Both the position numbers and the translations under genes were made by a program. Positions 55,067 through 62,998 of a DNA stretch of 64,000 nucleotides are shown in pieces. Origin of the DNA: Prevotellaceae bacterium (lineage in GTDB: Bacteria; Bacteroidota; Bacteroidia; Bacteroidales; Bacteroidaceae); the NCBI GenBank assembly GCA_021204865.1, contig JAJPYQ010000041.1, positions 1 to 64,000 of the forward strand, given 5' to 3'. Under the pieces are notes generated by a model. It was not told the DNA's origin and searched no databases. It saw only the letters and a list, made by a program, of their open reading frames with translations. The stretch's first letter is position 1; every line of letters begins with the position of its first letter.

Positions 55067-57286
55067 ATGACCAAGCGCCTGCTCCTCCTTCTCTTCTCGC
55101 TCTTTGCCACCGTCGCATACTCCCAGGTGTCGCTGAACCAGAACGAGAACTCCTCGTTCAGCAGCGCCAATAGGAACGCGGGCAGCATTGATGCGGGCAA
55201 CAACCACCTCAGTTGGGGGCGTGACACCACGAAGAACAAGCGCAAGTTCGTCCCCGTCGGGGTGCATCAGTGGACAGTGGAGGAGCGGCTCGGCACTATC
55301 ATAGAAGCCGCCAACACCGACACGGCTGTGCACGCCTTCCAGTTCTGGAACAGCACGGAGGGGATGAACGGCGAGTACACCATCCTCGGCAACCTCGGCT
55401 CGCCCCGCCTCTCAAGGGTGTTCTTCCACAGGCAGGAAGCCTCGCAGCTGCTCTTCATAGACCCTTACAGCTTCTTCATAGGCGGCTTGAGGGACTTCCG
55501 CTTCAGCAACACGCTCAGCCCCCTCACCAACCTCGCCTACCACAAGGTGGGCAACCGTGTGAACGGGCAGGAGCGTGTGCGTGCCTACTTCGCAAGCAAC
55601 ATCAACAAGCTCTCGGGCATTGGCTTTAAGCTCGACTACCTCTACGGCCGTGGCTACTACAACTCGCAGTCGAACGCCCAGTTCGGGGGAACGGTCTTCG
55701 GCTACTACCTCGGCGACCGCTACAATATGCACGCCTGGATTAACGCCAACCACAGCAAGACGGCGGAGAACGGCGGCATAGAGGACGACATCTACATCAC
55801 CGACCCGCAGAGCTTCCCCCAACGCTACGGCTCGAAGGACATACCGACCACGCTGACCGACACGTGGAACAGGAACGACAACCAGACCTACTACCTGACG
55901 CACCGCTACAACCTGGGCAGCTATCACGAGGTGGAGGTGCCGGACAGCCTTAAGCCCAAAGTGCCTGAGGACAAGGACTTGCTGAGCCAGCTCTCCGACA
56001 GCATCCAGCAGATACTTCAGGCGGACACCGTGAGGCGTGCCTTGGTGCTCGACTCCCTGACCCAAGCGTGGGAGGAGATGCAGCCCAAGCCCCGTGAGTT
56101 CACAGCCGTGGGGGCGTTCATCCACACCTTCGAGATGGACAACCTCCACCATACCTATTACTCCTACGACACGCCAAGCGGCTATTACACCAACCACTAC
56201 TACGGAGACCTCGACAACGTGCACGACCAGACGAACGCCATGCAGATACGTAACACATTGGGAGTGGCTGTGCTTGAGGGCTTCAACAAATGGGCGGCGA
56301 TGGGCGTGACGCTCTTCGCCACCCACCAGTTCCGCTCGTTCACCTTGCCCGAGATGGGCGACTCCGTCTACCAGAAGACGTACCGTGAGAACGACATCTC
56401 CGTCGGGGGCGAGATAAGCCGAAGGCAGGGGACGCTGATACACTACAACGTGAACGGGGAGGTCGTCCTCGTTGGCACCGACGCAGGGCAGTTCGACGTG
56501 GACGGCACGATTGACCTCTCCTTCCCCCTCGGCAAGAAGGACACCGTCGCCCTCGAGGCGCACGGCTACGTGAAGAACCTTAAGCCAACGTTCTACTTCC
56601 GCCACTATCACAGCCAGTTCGACTGGTGGGACCGCAGCCTCTCCGACGAGTTTAAGACACGCATAGACGGCACGCTGGAGATTAAGCGCACCCGCACGAG
56701 GCTGACCGTTGGCGTGGAGAACGTGAAGAACTACACTTACTTCGGGATGCAGAACACCCTTACGGGAGAGGACGAGGCGAGCGTCCTTGCAGCCGACTAT
56801 AGCCACTCCGTTGCGGTGAGGCAGAAGTCGGGCAGCGTGCAGGTGTTCATGGCTCAGCTCGCACAGGACTTCAAGCTCGGTCCCTTGCACCTCGACACGG
56901 AGTTCACCTACCAGACTTCCTCCGACCAGGACGTGCTGCCCCTGCCCAAGCTCAACCTCTACGGCAACCTCTACCTTGAGTTCCGCATCGCCAAGGTGCT
57001 GCACGTGGAGCTGGGGGCGGACCTGAGGTACTTCACCAACTACTACGCCCCCGACTACGCCGTCAGCATAGGGCAGTTCGCCGTGCAGGACGCCTCGAAC
57101 CCGAGGATAAAGATAGGCAACTACCCCGTGTGCAACGGCTACGTGAACCTCCATCTCCAGCACTGCCGCATCTACGCTGCCGTGCAGCACTTCAACGCGG
57201 GCAGCGGCAGGATGTTCTGGGCGCCCCATTACGCCATGGACCCCCTCACCATACACTTCGGCGTGTCCTGGAACTTCTTTGACTGA
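55067..57286 (+). CDS. Putative outer-membrane porin (Porin_10-like)
   Basis: The product is about 739 residues, with a signal peptide (RLLLLLFSLFATVAYSQ) and a long series of amphipathic beta strands ending in a Trp-Asn-Phe-Phe-Asp, typical of an outer-membrane barrel. Features such as FQFWNSTEGMNGEYTILGN, FFIGGLRDFRFSNT and NRVNGQERVRAYFASN match Bacteroidota putative porins. An in-frame GTG at 55061 precedes the ATG by two codons; I use the ATG. Confidence 0.85.
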   Translation: MTKRLLLLLFSLFATVAYSQVSLNQNENSSFSSANRNAGSIDAGNNHLSWGRDTTKNKRKFVPVGVHQWTVEERLGTIIEAANTDTAVHAFQFWNSTEGMNGEYTILGNLGSPRLSRVFFHRQEASQLLFIDPYSFFIGGLRDFRFSNTLSPLTNLAYHKVGNRVNGQERVRAYFASNINKLSGIGFKLDYLYGRGYYNSQSNAQFGGTVFGYYLGDRYNMHAWINANHSKTAENGGIEDDIYITDPQSFPQRYGSKDIPTTLTDTWNRNDNQTYYLTHRYNLGSYHEVEVPDSLKPKVPEDKDLLSQLSDSIQQILQADTVRRALVLDSLTQAWEEMQPKPREFTAVGAFIHTFEMDNLHHTYYSYDTPSGYYTNHYYGDLDNVHDQTNAMQIRNTLGVAVLEGFNKWAAMGVTLFATHQFRSFTLPEMGDSVYQKTYRENDISVGGEISRRQGTLIHYNVNGEVVLVGTDAGQFDVDGTIDLSFPLGKKDTVALEAHGYVKNLKPTFYFRHYHSQFDWWDRSLSDEFKTRIDGTLEIKRTRTRLTVGVENVKNYTYFGMQNTLTGEDEASVLAADYSHSVAVRQKSGSVQVFMAQLAQDFKLGPLHLDTEFTYQTSSDQDVLPLPKLNLYGNLYLEFRIAKVLHVELGADLRYFTNYYAPDYAVSIGQFAVQDASNPRIKIGNYPVCNGYVNLHLQHCRIYAAVQHFNAGSGRMFWAPHYAMDPLTIHFGVSWNFFD

Positions 57287-57290
57287 GAGT

Positions 57291-57311
57291 GAAGCCTCAC
57301 TGTGAGTCGTC
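57291..57311 (-). repeat. 21-bp dispersed palindromic element, copy 2
   Basis: Reverse complement of the element at 21746, with core CTCACTGTGAG. It starts 5 nt past the porin stop. Confidence 0.75.
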
Positions 57312-57344
57312 ACAGCGAGTTAGTTCTGTTTTGGAAATAGCTGC

Positions 57345-58253
57345 TTAGCTGTTGCTTGCTCTCTCCTGCTCTATGGCGTGGGTCGCTCCCCAGTTAAGGC
57401 AGAGGGGGAAGCAGAAGAGGAGCTGGCTGAGGCAGCTGCCGAGGGCGGAGAGCAGCCAAGCTATGCTTAGGATGAGGCTGAAGGAGGAGGGAAGGTCGTC
57501 CAAGTCGCCCTCAAGGCGCATCGAAAGGGCTAAGCCCTCTACGTAGGAGCATACCATAGCGGGGCAGGACATCACCAGCGAGACGACGAGGCAAAGCATA
57601 GCCGAGACGAACACAAGCAGCAGCGTGCGCCCGTAGTAGCGCCTGCCCCAGCTCATGCTGCCGAACGCCTTCCTCAGGCTCACGCCCGAGAGCAGGTACT
57701 CGAAGCCTACCTGCACAAGCCACGCTGCCACGAGGAAGAACACCACGAAGAGCAGCACCCCGAGGGAGACCTTAGCCGCCATCGCCAGAGAGGGCAGCAA
57801 GGCGACGATGAGGGCGTAGGCGAAGACCAGCACGAGAGCCACCACGAGGGCTATGCACCACAGGGCAAGCAGCCGCCCGAGCGAGGGCAGCACCTCACGC
57901 CACACCTTCCACACCCGCGCCTTGGGCAGCGAGCCGGTCTCCACCAGCTTGCGCTGCTGCCACACGATGCAAGCCCCGAACACAGCCGAAGCCAGCAAGG
58001 TCAGCACTCCAAGCCCCAAGACGTAGGCCTCCGCTGGCCACACCTCGTCCCTGAGTATGGGCTGGTAAAGCCCCTTCTCAAGGTGGAGGCACACCACCGA
58101 CACCACGGTGTAAAGCACTGCCGCAGGCCAGAGGAAGCCTGCAAGAGAGCCCATCTTGTTCATAAGCAGAAGGATGCCGTCGCCCAGGCAGCGGTAGTAG
58201 CTGCGGCTTCTTAGCACGTCGGTCAGCTCGCCCTTAGCCATGTCCCTTTCCAT
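57345..58253 (-). CDS. Multi-pass membrane protein of unknown function
   Basis: About 302 residues with six to seven membrane helices and a short charged N terminus (MERDMAKGELTDVLRSRSYY). No family recognised with confidence; the topology resembles DUF975 or other integral proteins with paired helices. I start at 58253, because a promoter box at 58287-58294 lies inside the longer open frame. It is divergent from the oxidoreductase gene. Confidence 0.7.
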   Translation of the reverse strand: MERDMAKGELTDVLRSRSYYRCLGDGILLLMNKMGSLAGFLWPAAVLYTVVSVVCLHLEKGLYQPILRDEVWPAEAYVLGLGVLTLLASAVFGACIVWQQRKLVETGSLPKARVWKVWREVLPSLGRLLALWCIALVVALVLVFAYALIVALLPSLAMAAKVSLGVLLFVVFFLVAAWLVQVGFEYLLSGVSLRKAFGSMSWGRRYYGRTLLLVFVSAMLCLVVSLVMSCPAMVCSYVEGLALSMRLEGDLDDLPSSFSLILSIAWLLSALGSCLSQLLFCFPLCLNWGATHAIEQERASNS

Positions 58254-58286
58254 AATAATCTTAATCTTTGCGGGTTTAAGTAGGTG

Positions 58287-58294
58287 CAAAAGTA
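58287..58294 (-). promoter_or_regulatory. -7 promoter box for the membrane-protein gene
   Basis: TACTTTTG on the minus strand, 33 nt upstream of the ATG at 58253. Confidence 0.6.
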
Positions 58295-58306
58295 CTAAAA
58301 AAGCCC

Positions 58307-58314
58307 TAACTTCG
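58307..58314 (+). promoter_or_regulatory. -7 promoter box for the Gfo/Idh/MocA gene
   Basis: TAACTTCG, 21 nt upstream of the ATG at 58336. Confidence 0.6.
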
Positions 58315-58335
58315 CGGGCGTTAACACCATTTATT

Positions 58336-59325
58336 ATGGAGGCGGTAAAGGAAATAAGATGGGGCTTCATCGGGTGTGGTGAGGCTACCCGAAAAAAGAG
58401 CGGGCCTGCTTTCCCTCTCATTCCAGGCAGCAGCGTCTACGCGGTTATGAGCCGTAATGCCGACAAGGCGCGCTCCTACGCCGAGGAGCACGGCATCGCA
58501 CACTGGTACACCGACGCTCAGCAGCTTGTGGACAACCCCGAGGTCAACGCCATCTACGTTGCGACGCCGCCTTCCTCCCACGCCACCTACGCCATTATGG
58601 CTATGCGCTCGGGCAAGCCCGTCTACGTGGAGAAGCCCCTCGCATCGAGCTACGCCGACTGCCAGCGTGTCAACCGCATCTCCAAGCAGCTCGGCGTGCC
58701 CTGCTTCGTGGCTTACTACCGCCGCTACCTGCCTTACTTCCAGAAGGTGAAGGAGCTTGTGCTGGGCGGGGCGATAGGCAAGGTCATCAACGTGCAGATA
58801 CGCTTCGCCGTTCCTCCCCGCGACCTCGACTACAACTCCAAGAACCTCCCCTGGCGTGTGCAGCGTGACATCGCCGGGGGCGGTTACTTCTACGACCTCG
58901 CCCCGCACCAGATAGACCTTCTTCAGGAGATATTCGGACCCATCCTTAAGGCACACGGCTACAAGACCAACCGCTGCGGGCTCTACCAGACCGAGGACAC
59001 GGTGAGCGCCTGCTTCAGCTTCCCCGACGGGCTGCCGGGCAGCGGCTCGTGGTGCTTCGTGGCGAGCGAGCACAGCAAGATAGACCGCATCGAGATAATG
59101 GGCACGGAGGGAGCGATAGCCTTCTCGGTGTTCACCTACGACCCCATCGTCCTGCTCAACGGCGAGGGGCGGCAGGAGCTTGTCGTGCCCAACCCCAAGC
59201 ACGTGCAGCTGCCGCTCATACAGAACATCGTCGAGCACCTGCAGCAGAAAGCCGTCTGCACCTGCGACAGTGTCTCCGCCACGAGCGTGAACTGGGTGAT
59301 GGACCGCATCCTCGGCAAGCAGTGA
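58336..59325 (+). CDS. Gfo/Idh/MocA-family NAD(P)-dependent oxidoreductase
   Basis: The 329-residue cytoplasmic protein has an N-terminal Rossmann fold (IRWGFIGCGEAT), the EKP motif in YVEKPLA, and the C-terminal substrate domain with GGGYFYDLAPHQIDLL, where the conserved His is expected to be catalytic. Substrates of the family are sugars, inositols and related polyols; this one cannot be named. The start is placed after the promoter box. The next gene begins 14 nt downstream. Confidence 0.88.
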   Translation: MEAVKEIRWGFIGCGEATRKKSGPAFPLIPGSSVYAVMSRNADKARSYAEEHGIAHWYTDAQQLVDNPEVNAIYVATPPSSHATYAIMAMRSGKPVYVEKPLASSYADCQRVNRISKQLGVPCFVAYYRRYLPYFQKVKELVLGGAIGKVINVQIRFAVPPRDLDYNSKNLPWRVQRDIAGGGYFYDLAPHQIDLLQEIFGPILKAHGYKTNRCGLYQTEDTVSACFSFPDGLPGSGSWCFVASEHSKIDRIEIMGTEGAIAFSVFTYDPIVLLNGEGRQELVVPNPKHVQLPLIQNIVEHLQQKAVCTCDSVSATSVNWVMDRILGKQ

Positions 59326-59339
59326 CCCTTCCCTCTCTT

Positions 59340-59813
59340 ATGACCGACGACCTCGAAGAGCGCATAGCCCAGGCCACGGACAACTTCATGCAAGGCTACG
59401 GCTGCTGCCAGAGCGTGGTGGCAGCCTTCGCTTCGCTTTACGGCTTGGACGACAAGCTGGCGAAGCGCCTTGCGGCTGGTTTCGGCGGAGGGATGGGCAG
59501 GCTGAGGATGACGTGCGGGGCAGTGTCCGCCCTTGTCATGCTCGCAGGGCTTGACCGAGGGCAGACCGAGGGAGCGGACCGACTGGGCAAGTCGGCTTGC
59601 TACAAGGTGGTGCAGGAGCTGCTCGCGAGGTTCCGTGAGCAGAACGGCTCCCTCGTCTGCGCCGAGATCCTCGGGCTTAACGGCAAGGACAAGGCGCAGT
59701 GCAGCTACGTCGCCTCCGAGCGCACCAAGGAGTACTACAAGACACGCCCCTGCGCCGCCAAGGTGGAGTGCGCCGCCCGCATCTTCGCCGAGTACCTCTC
59801 CCAGAAGCAGTAG
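59340..59813 (+). CDS. C_GCAxxG_C_C family redox-type protein
   Basis: The 157-residue protein carries the cysteine pattern of this family: GYGCCQSV, then GFGGGMGRLRMTCGAVSA, and late Cys residues in RPCAAKVECAARI. The family is probably a redox or metal-binding protein and is often found with anaerobic metabolism genes. It follows the oxidoreductase by 14 nt, so it is likely co-transcribed. Confidence 0.85.
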   Translation: MTDDLEERIAQATDNFMQGYGCCQSVVAAFASLYGLDDKLAKRLAAGFGGGMGRLRMTCGAVSALVMLAGLDRGQTEGADRLGKSACYKVVQELLARFREQNGSLVCAEILGLNGKDKAQCSYVASERTKEYYKTRPCAAKVECAARIFAEYLSQKQ

Positions 59814-59849
59814 GCTTCCCCCCCGACACACACATTAGCTGCGCGCCGT

Positions 59850-59870
59850 GACGACTCACGGTGAGGCTTC
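59850..59870 (+). repeat. 21-bp dispersed palindromic element, copy 3
   Basis: One base differs from the core at 21746 (CTCACGGTGAG). It directly precedes the 23-bp array at 59878. Confidence 0.75.
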
Positions 59871-59877
59871 GTCGTTC

Positions 59878-60008
59878 ACTCATTGAGTAGGCTGGAGTCT
59901 ACTCATTGAGTGGACCTGACCCCACTCATTGAGTGGACCTGACCCCACTCATTGAGTGGACCTGACTCCACTCATTGAGTGGACCTGACTCCACTCATTG
60001 AGTGGACT
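59878..60008. repeat. Tandem palindrome array, ACTCATTGAGT family, 23-bp period
   Basis: Six units start at 59878, 59901, 59924, 59947, 59970 and 59993, exactly 23 bp apart. Each is ACTCATTGAGT followed (except the first) by GGACCTGACYCC. It lies between convergent genes. The related array at 16984 has ACTCAATGAGT. Confidence 0.92.
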
Positions 60009-60037
60009 GCGACAACTCACAGCTGCCCATAACGAAA

Positions 60038-60073
60038 GGTAGCCGCTACCCTCGGTGAAAGGTAGCGGCTACC
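60038..60073. terminator. Bidirectional terminator hairpin
   Basis: GGTAGCCGCTACC pairs perfectly with GGTAGCGGCTACC over a 10-nt loop, between convergent genes. Each arm is itself almost palindromic. Confidence 0.65.
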
Positions 60074-60101
60074 GTCTTATGCCCCTAAGGGCTATCAGTG
60101 A

Positions 60102-61493
60102 TTACTCGTTGTCGTCCGTCTCCTCGGCTCTGTACTGCTCAAGCTCCCGCTGGCTCGGCAGGGTGAGGTTGAGCAAGAGGCAGCCCACCACGGCGCTTAT
60201 CACGCTGCCCGAGAGTATGCCCAGCTTAGCGTCCCTCAGCAGCTCGGCGTGTGTTACGGGGTCGTAGCTCAATGCTGCCATGAACATCGACACCGTGAAG
60301 CCTATTCCGCATATCATACAGACGCTGGCGAACGCCTTCCACGTGGCGTGCTTCGGCATCTGTATCACCTTGAGCTTGATGAACAGCCAAGTGAAGCTGA
60401 ACACGCCGCAGAACTTGCCGATGAACAGTCCGAGGAACACCGCCAGCCCCACGCCGCTGAAGAGGTTCCAGAGGCTCATGCCCTCGAAGCTTATGCCTGC
60501 GTTGGCGAAGGCGAACAGGGGGATGATGACGTAGTTGACAGGCAGCTTGAGGTTGTCCTCCATGTCCTGCAAGGGGCTCACGAGGCGGTCGCTCGCCGTC
60601 TCTATGCCCCGCAGCACCACCAGCTCGTCCTCGGAGAGGATGACGGGCTTGTTGCGCTCCGAGGGGTCGGGCTCAGTGACGGGGAAGTGGTTCGTGCACT
60701 TCCTTATTATATCTATGTAGTACTTCGTGCCCATGGGCAGGTTGGCAGGGATGCAGAAGGCAAGCACCACGCCCGCTATCGTGGAGTGGATGCCGCTGTT
60801 GAGCATGCAGTACCACAGTATCAAGCCCATCACGCTGTAGAACACCTTCGACCTTATGCCCCGCCAGTTGCCTATCAAGGTGAGGGCAGCCACGAGGGCA
60901 GCCCAGCCGAGGTAGGCGAGCGAGAGGTTCTCCGTGTAGCGTATCGCTATCACGATGATGCCGCCAAGGTCGTCAGCCACGGCGAGGGCGGCGAGGAATA
61001 TCTTAAGGCTTATGGGGCAACGCTTGCTGAACACCGAGAGGCAGCCCAGCGAGAAGGCGATGTCCGTAGCCATAGGGATAGCCATGCCCCGCTCCATCTC
61101 AGCGCTGTGGTAAGGGTAGCAGAGCAGGAAGAAGACGATGACGGGCAGGAGCATCCCGCCGCAAGCGCCTATCACTGGGGCGAGGGCTTTCTTCCAAGTG
61201 GAAAGCTCTCCGCAGAGCACCTCCCGCTTTATCTCAAGCCCCACGCTGAGGAAGAAGATGGCCATCAGGAAGTCGTTGATGACCGTGCCGAGGCTCATCG
61301 GCTCGCCCTCCTCCGAGAAGAAGTTGAAGCCGCCGAGGCTGAGGCTCACGGGCAAGTCCCACAGCCTCTGGTAAAGCCCGCCCAACGGACTGTTAGCCAC
61401 GACGAGGGCGAGCACCGTGGCAGCCACGAGCAGAATGCTTGAGTTGACGTACTTGCGTATCGTCTCAAGCAGGGAATAGTTTCTTGTAGGCAT
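60102..61493 (-). CDS. nhaA: Na+/H+ antiporter NhaA
   Basis: Exchanges cytoplasmic Na+ for H+ across the inner membrane for pH and sodium homeostasis. The 463-residue protein has about 12 membrane helices with the NhaA landmarks IPMATDIAFSLGCL and the ion-binding Asp pair in LAVADDLGGI. The cytoplasmic loop near residues 265-310 is longer than in E. coli NhaA. It lies 6 nt after the upstream kinase-like gene and shares its promoter. Confidence 0.95.
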   Translation of the reverse strand: MPTRNYSLLETIRKYVNSSILLVAATVLALVVANSPLGGLYQRLWDLPVSLSLGGFNFFSEEGEPMSLGTVINDFLMAIFFLSVGLEIKREVLCGELSTWKKALAPVIGACGGMLLPVIVFFLLCYPYHSAEMERGMAIPMATDIAFSLGCLSVFSKRCPISLKIFLAALAVADDLGGIIVIAIRYTENLSLAYLGWAALVAALTLIGNWRGIRSKVFYSVMGLILWYCMLNSGIHSTIAGVVLAFCIPANLPMGTKYYIDIIRKCTNHFPVTEPDPSERNKPVILSEDELVVLRGIETASDRLVSPLQDMEDNLKLPVNYVIIPLFAFANAGISFEGMSLWNLFSGVGLAVFLGLFIGKFCGVFSFTWLFIKLKVIQMPKHATWKAFASVCMICGIGFTVSMFMAALSYDPVTHAELLRDAKLGILSGSVISAVVGCLLLNLTLPSQRELEQYRAEETDDNE

Positions 61494-61499
61494 TGCTGT

Positions 61500-62624
61500 T
61501 TATGCTTGTTTAGACTTGATCTTGTCCATGCACTGGGCGATGAACGCCTTCATCTCGTCTGCGTGCTCTTCGACGCTGAAGAGCAGGTGCAGCTGGTTGT
61601 TGGCGCGGATGTAGTTGTGCTGCGGGTACTGGCTCTTCCAGTACTTGTCGCCGCTCAGGTAGTCCCACAGGAAGCGCACGCACTGCATGTAGGGGAACAA
61701 GGCGGCGGCGTACGGAAGGTTCTCTATCTCTACGGGAAGCAGGAAGCTGCTCGCGCTCTCGAGGTAGCCCTCGGTGAAGGCGCGGAAGATGTCCATGTTG
61801 AAGCCCACCTGCTTCATCTGCGGGAAGTCCTCCTCCACGAAGTTAGCTCCCGTGCGCAGGAAGTCGCCGTAGTCGGAGAAGATGTAGTTAGGCATCACGG
61901 TGTCGAGGTCGATGACGCAAAGCACGTTGTCGTTGTAGTCGAACATCATGTTGTTCACCTTCGTGTCGCAGTGGCACACACGCTTGGGCAAGATGCCCTC
62001 ACGCCCCATGCGCTCCGCCTTGCACATGTCGAAGGCTCTCTTCTCCACCTCCCTTAATATCTGCTGCGTCTGGGGCTCCTTCACCCTGCCCATAGCGTCC
62101 GCCTCGATAGCGTCGTGCAGCTGCTGGAGGCGGAACTCCATGTTGTGGAAGTCTTTAATGGTCTCTCCCAGCTCGATGGGAAGGTCGGCGAGCATCGCCT
62201 GGAAGTTGCCGAACGCCCTGCCCGCCGCACGGCTCGACTCAGGGTTAACCGCCTGCTTCGTTATGGCGTTGGGCACGAACACCATCAGCCGCCAGTACGT
62301 GCCGTCGACTATGGTGTGCAGCTTCTCAGGGTCGGATCTGAGGGGGATGAACCTTAAGACTTTGCGCTCGATGTCCGTCTCTCCCTTCGCCACCAGCTTC
62401 CCTCGAATGTGCTCAGTCACAGCCTTTATGTTGCGCATCACCATATCCACGTCGGGGAACACGTTGTGATTGACCCTTTGCAGCACGTAGTCGGGAGCGT
62501 CATCCTCCAGGGTCGTCACCTTGTACGTGTCGTTAATGAGCCCCTCTCCCAAGGGTTTGATGTCCTTTACCGTGCCGGTTGTGGCGAAGAGGGCCACGAT
62601 GCCCTCCAGTTTGCTTTGCTCCAT
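61500..62624 (-). CDS. Aminoglycoside-phosphotransferase-fold sugar kinase (NahK-like)
   Basis: The 374-residue cytoplasmic protein has the APH fold: GLINDTYKV as the nucleotide loop, HCDTKVNNMMF as the catalytic HxDxxxxN Brenner motif, and CVIDLDTVMPN as the metal-binding Asp. Its length and GEGLINDTY resemble N-acetylhexosamine 1-kinases, which make the sugar 1-phosphate used by a nucleotidyltransferase such as the one at 11485. Antibiotic resistance is unlikely. It leads the transcript with nhaA. Confidence 0.82.
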   Translation of the reverse strand: MEQSKLEGIVALFATTGTVKDIKPLGEGLINDTYKVTTLEDDAPDYVLQRVNHNVFPDVDMVMRNIKAVTEHIRGKLVAKGETDIERKVLRFIPLRSDPEKLHTIVDGTYWRLMVFVPNAITKQAVNPESSRAAGRAFGNFQAMLADLPIELGETIKDFHNMEFRLQQLHDAIEADAMGRVKEPQTQQILREVEKRAFDMCKAERMGREGILPKRVCHCDTKVNNMMFDYNDNVLCVIDLDTVMPNYIFSDYGDFLRTGANFVEEDFPQMKQVGFNMDIFRAFTEGYLESASSFLLPVEIENLPYAAALFPYMQCVRFLWDYLSGDKYWKSQYPQHNYIRANNQLHLLFSVEEHADEMKAFIAQCMDKIKSKQA

Positions 62625-62664
62625 ATTCGAGTGTGTTAAGTGGTTAAGCTCTGAGTTACGGGCG

Positions 62665-62672
62665 CGAAGTTA
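62665..62672 (-). promoter_or_regulatory. -7 promoter box for the kinase-nhaA operon
   Basis: TAACTTCG on the minus strand, 40 nt upstream of the ATG at 62624. Confidence 0.6.
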
Positions 62673-62781
62673 CGACAAATTGCCTTGCCCCAAGCACGCC
62701 CCTACGGTTAACGATGGTTAAATTTAGGGTCGTTGGGTGTTTTATCTACACACAACTATTGCAACGTATTGGGGAAGTCTG

Positions 62782-62789
62782 TACCTTTG
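62782..62789 (+). promoter_or_regulatory. -7 promoter box of a possible small RNA
   Basis: TACCTTTG on the plus strand, with TTG elements about 25 bp upstream. No plus-strand gene follows within the window. Confidence 0.55.
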
Positions 62790-62795
62790 CAGCGG

Positions 62796-62877
62796 TTTAA
62801 TAATAAAGGGTTAATTAAATATTCTCTAAAATTAGGGTTTGGCAAGCCTCCGACGCGATGTCAGGGGCTTGTCTTTT
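62796..62877 (+). ncRNA. Possible small RNA, about 80 nt
   Basis: The stretch runs from a good promoter to a terminator (GCAAGCCTC pairing with GGGGCTTGT, 62842-62870, then CTTTTT). The body is very AT-rich (for example GGGTTAATTAAATATTC) in a GC-rich genome, has no open frame, and is not upstream of any same-strand gene. Its identity is unknown. It could alternatively be an attenuated leader left by a lost gene. Confidence 0.5.
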
Positions 62878-62998
62878 TAATGTCTACAAGGCGGGACACG
62901 GGGCTTTTGCCCCGAAAGCTTAGGGTCGTAGCTCCGAAGCCTTAAGGTTTTCGTTGAAAAGCTTAGGGTCCTGAGGTAGTTTCTTTAGGGAAGCAAGG

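Noticed and set aside
59878-60008. Regular repeats that could suggest a CRISPR array
   Set aside because: Units are 23 bp in total, most of each unit is the repeat, the spacers are short and nearly identical, and no cas gene is in the window.
61500-62624. Aminoglycoside resistance kinase
   Set aside because: The sequence fits N-acetylhexosamine-kinase-like proteins in length and motif spacing, and the gene is in an operon with nhaA, not in a resistance context.
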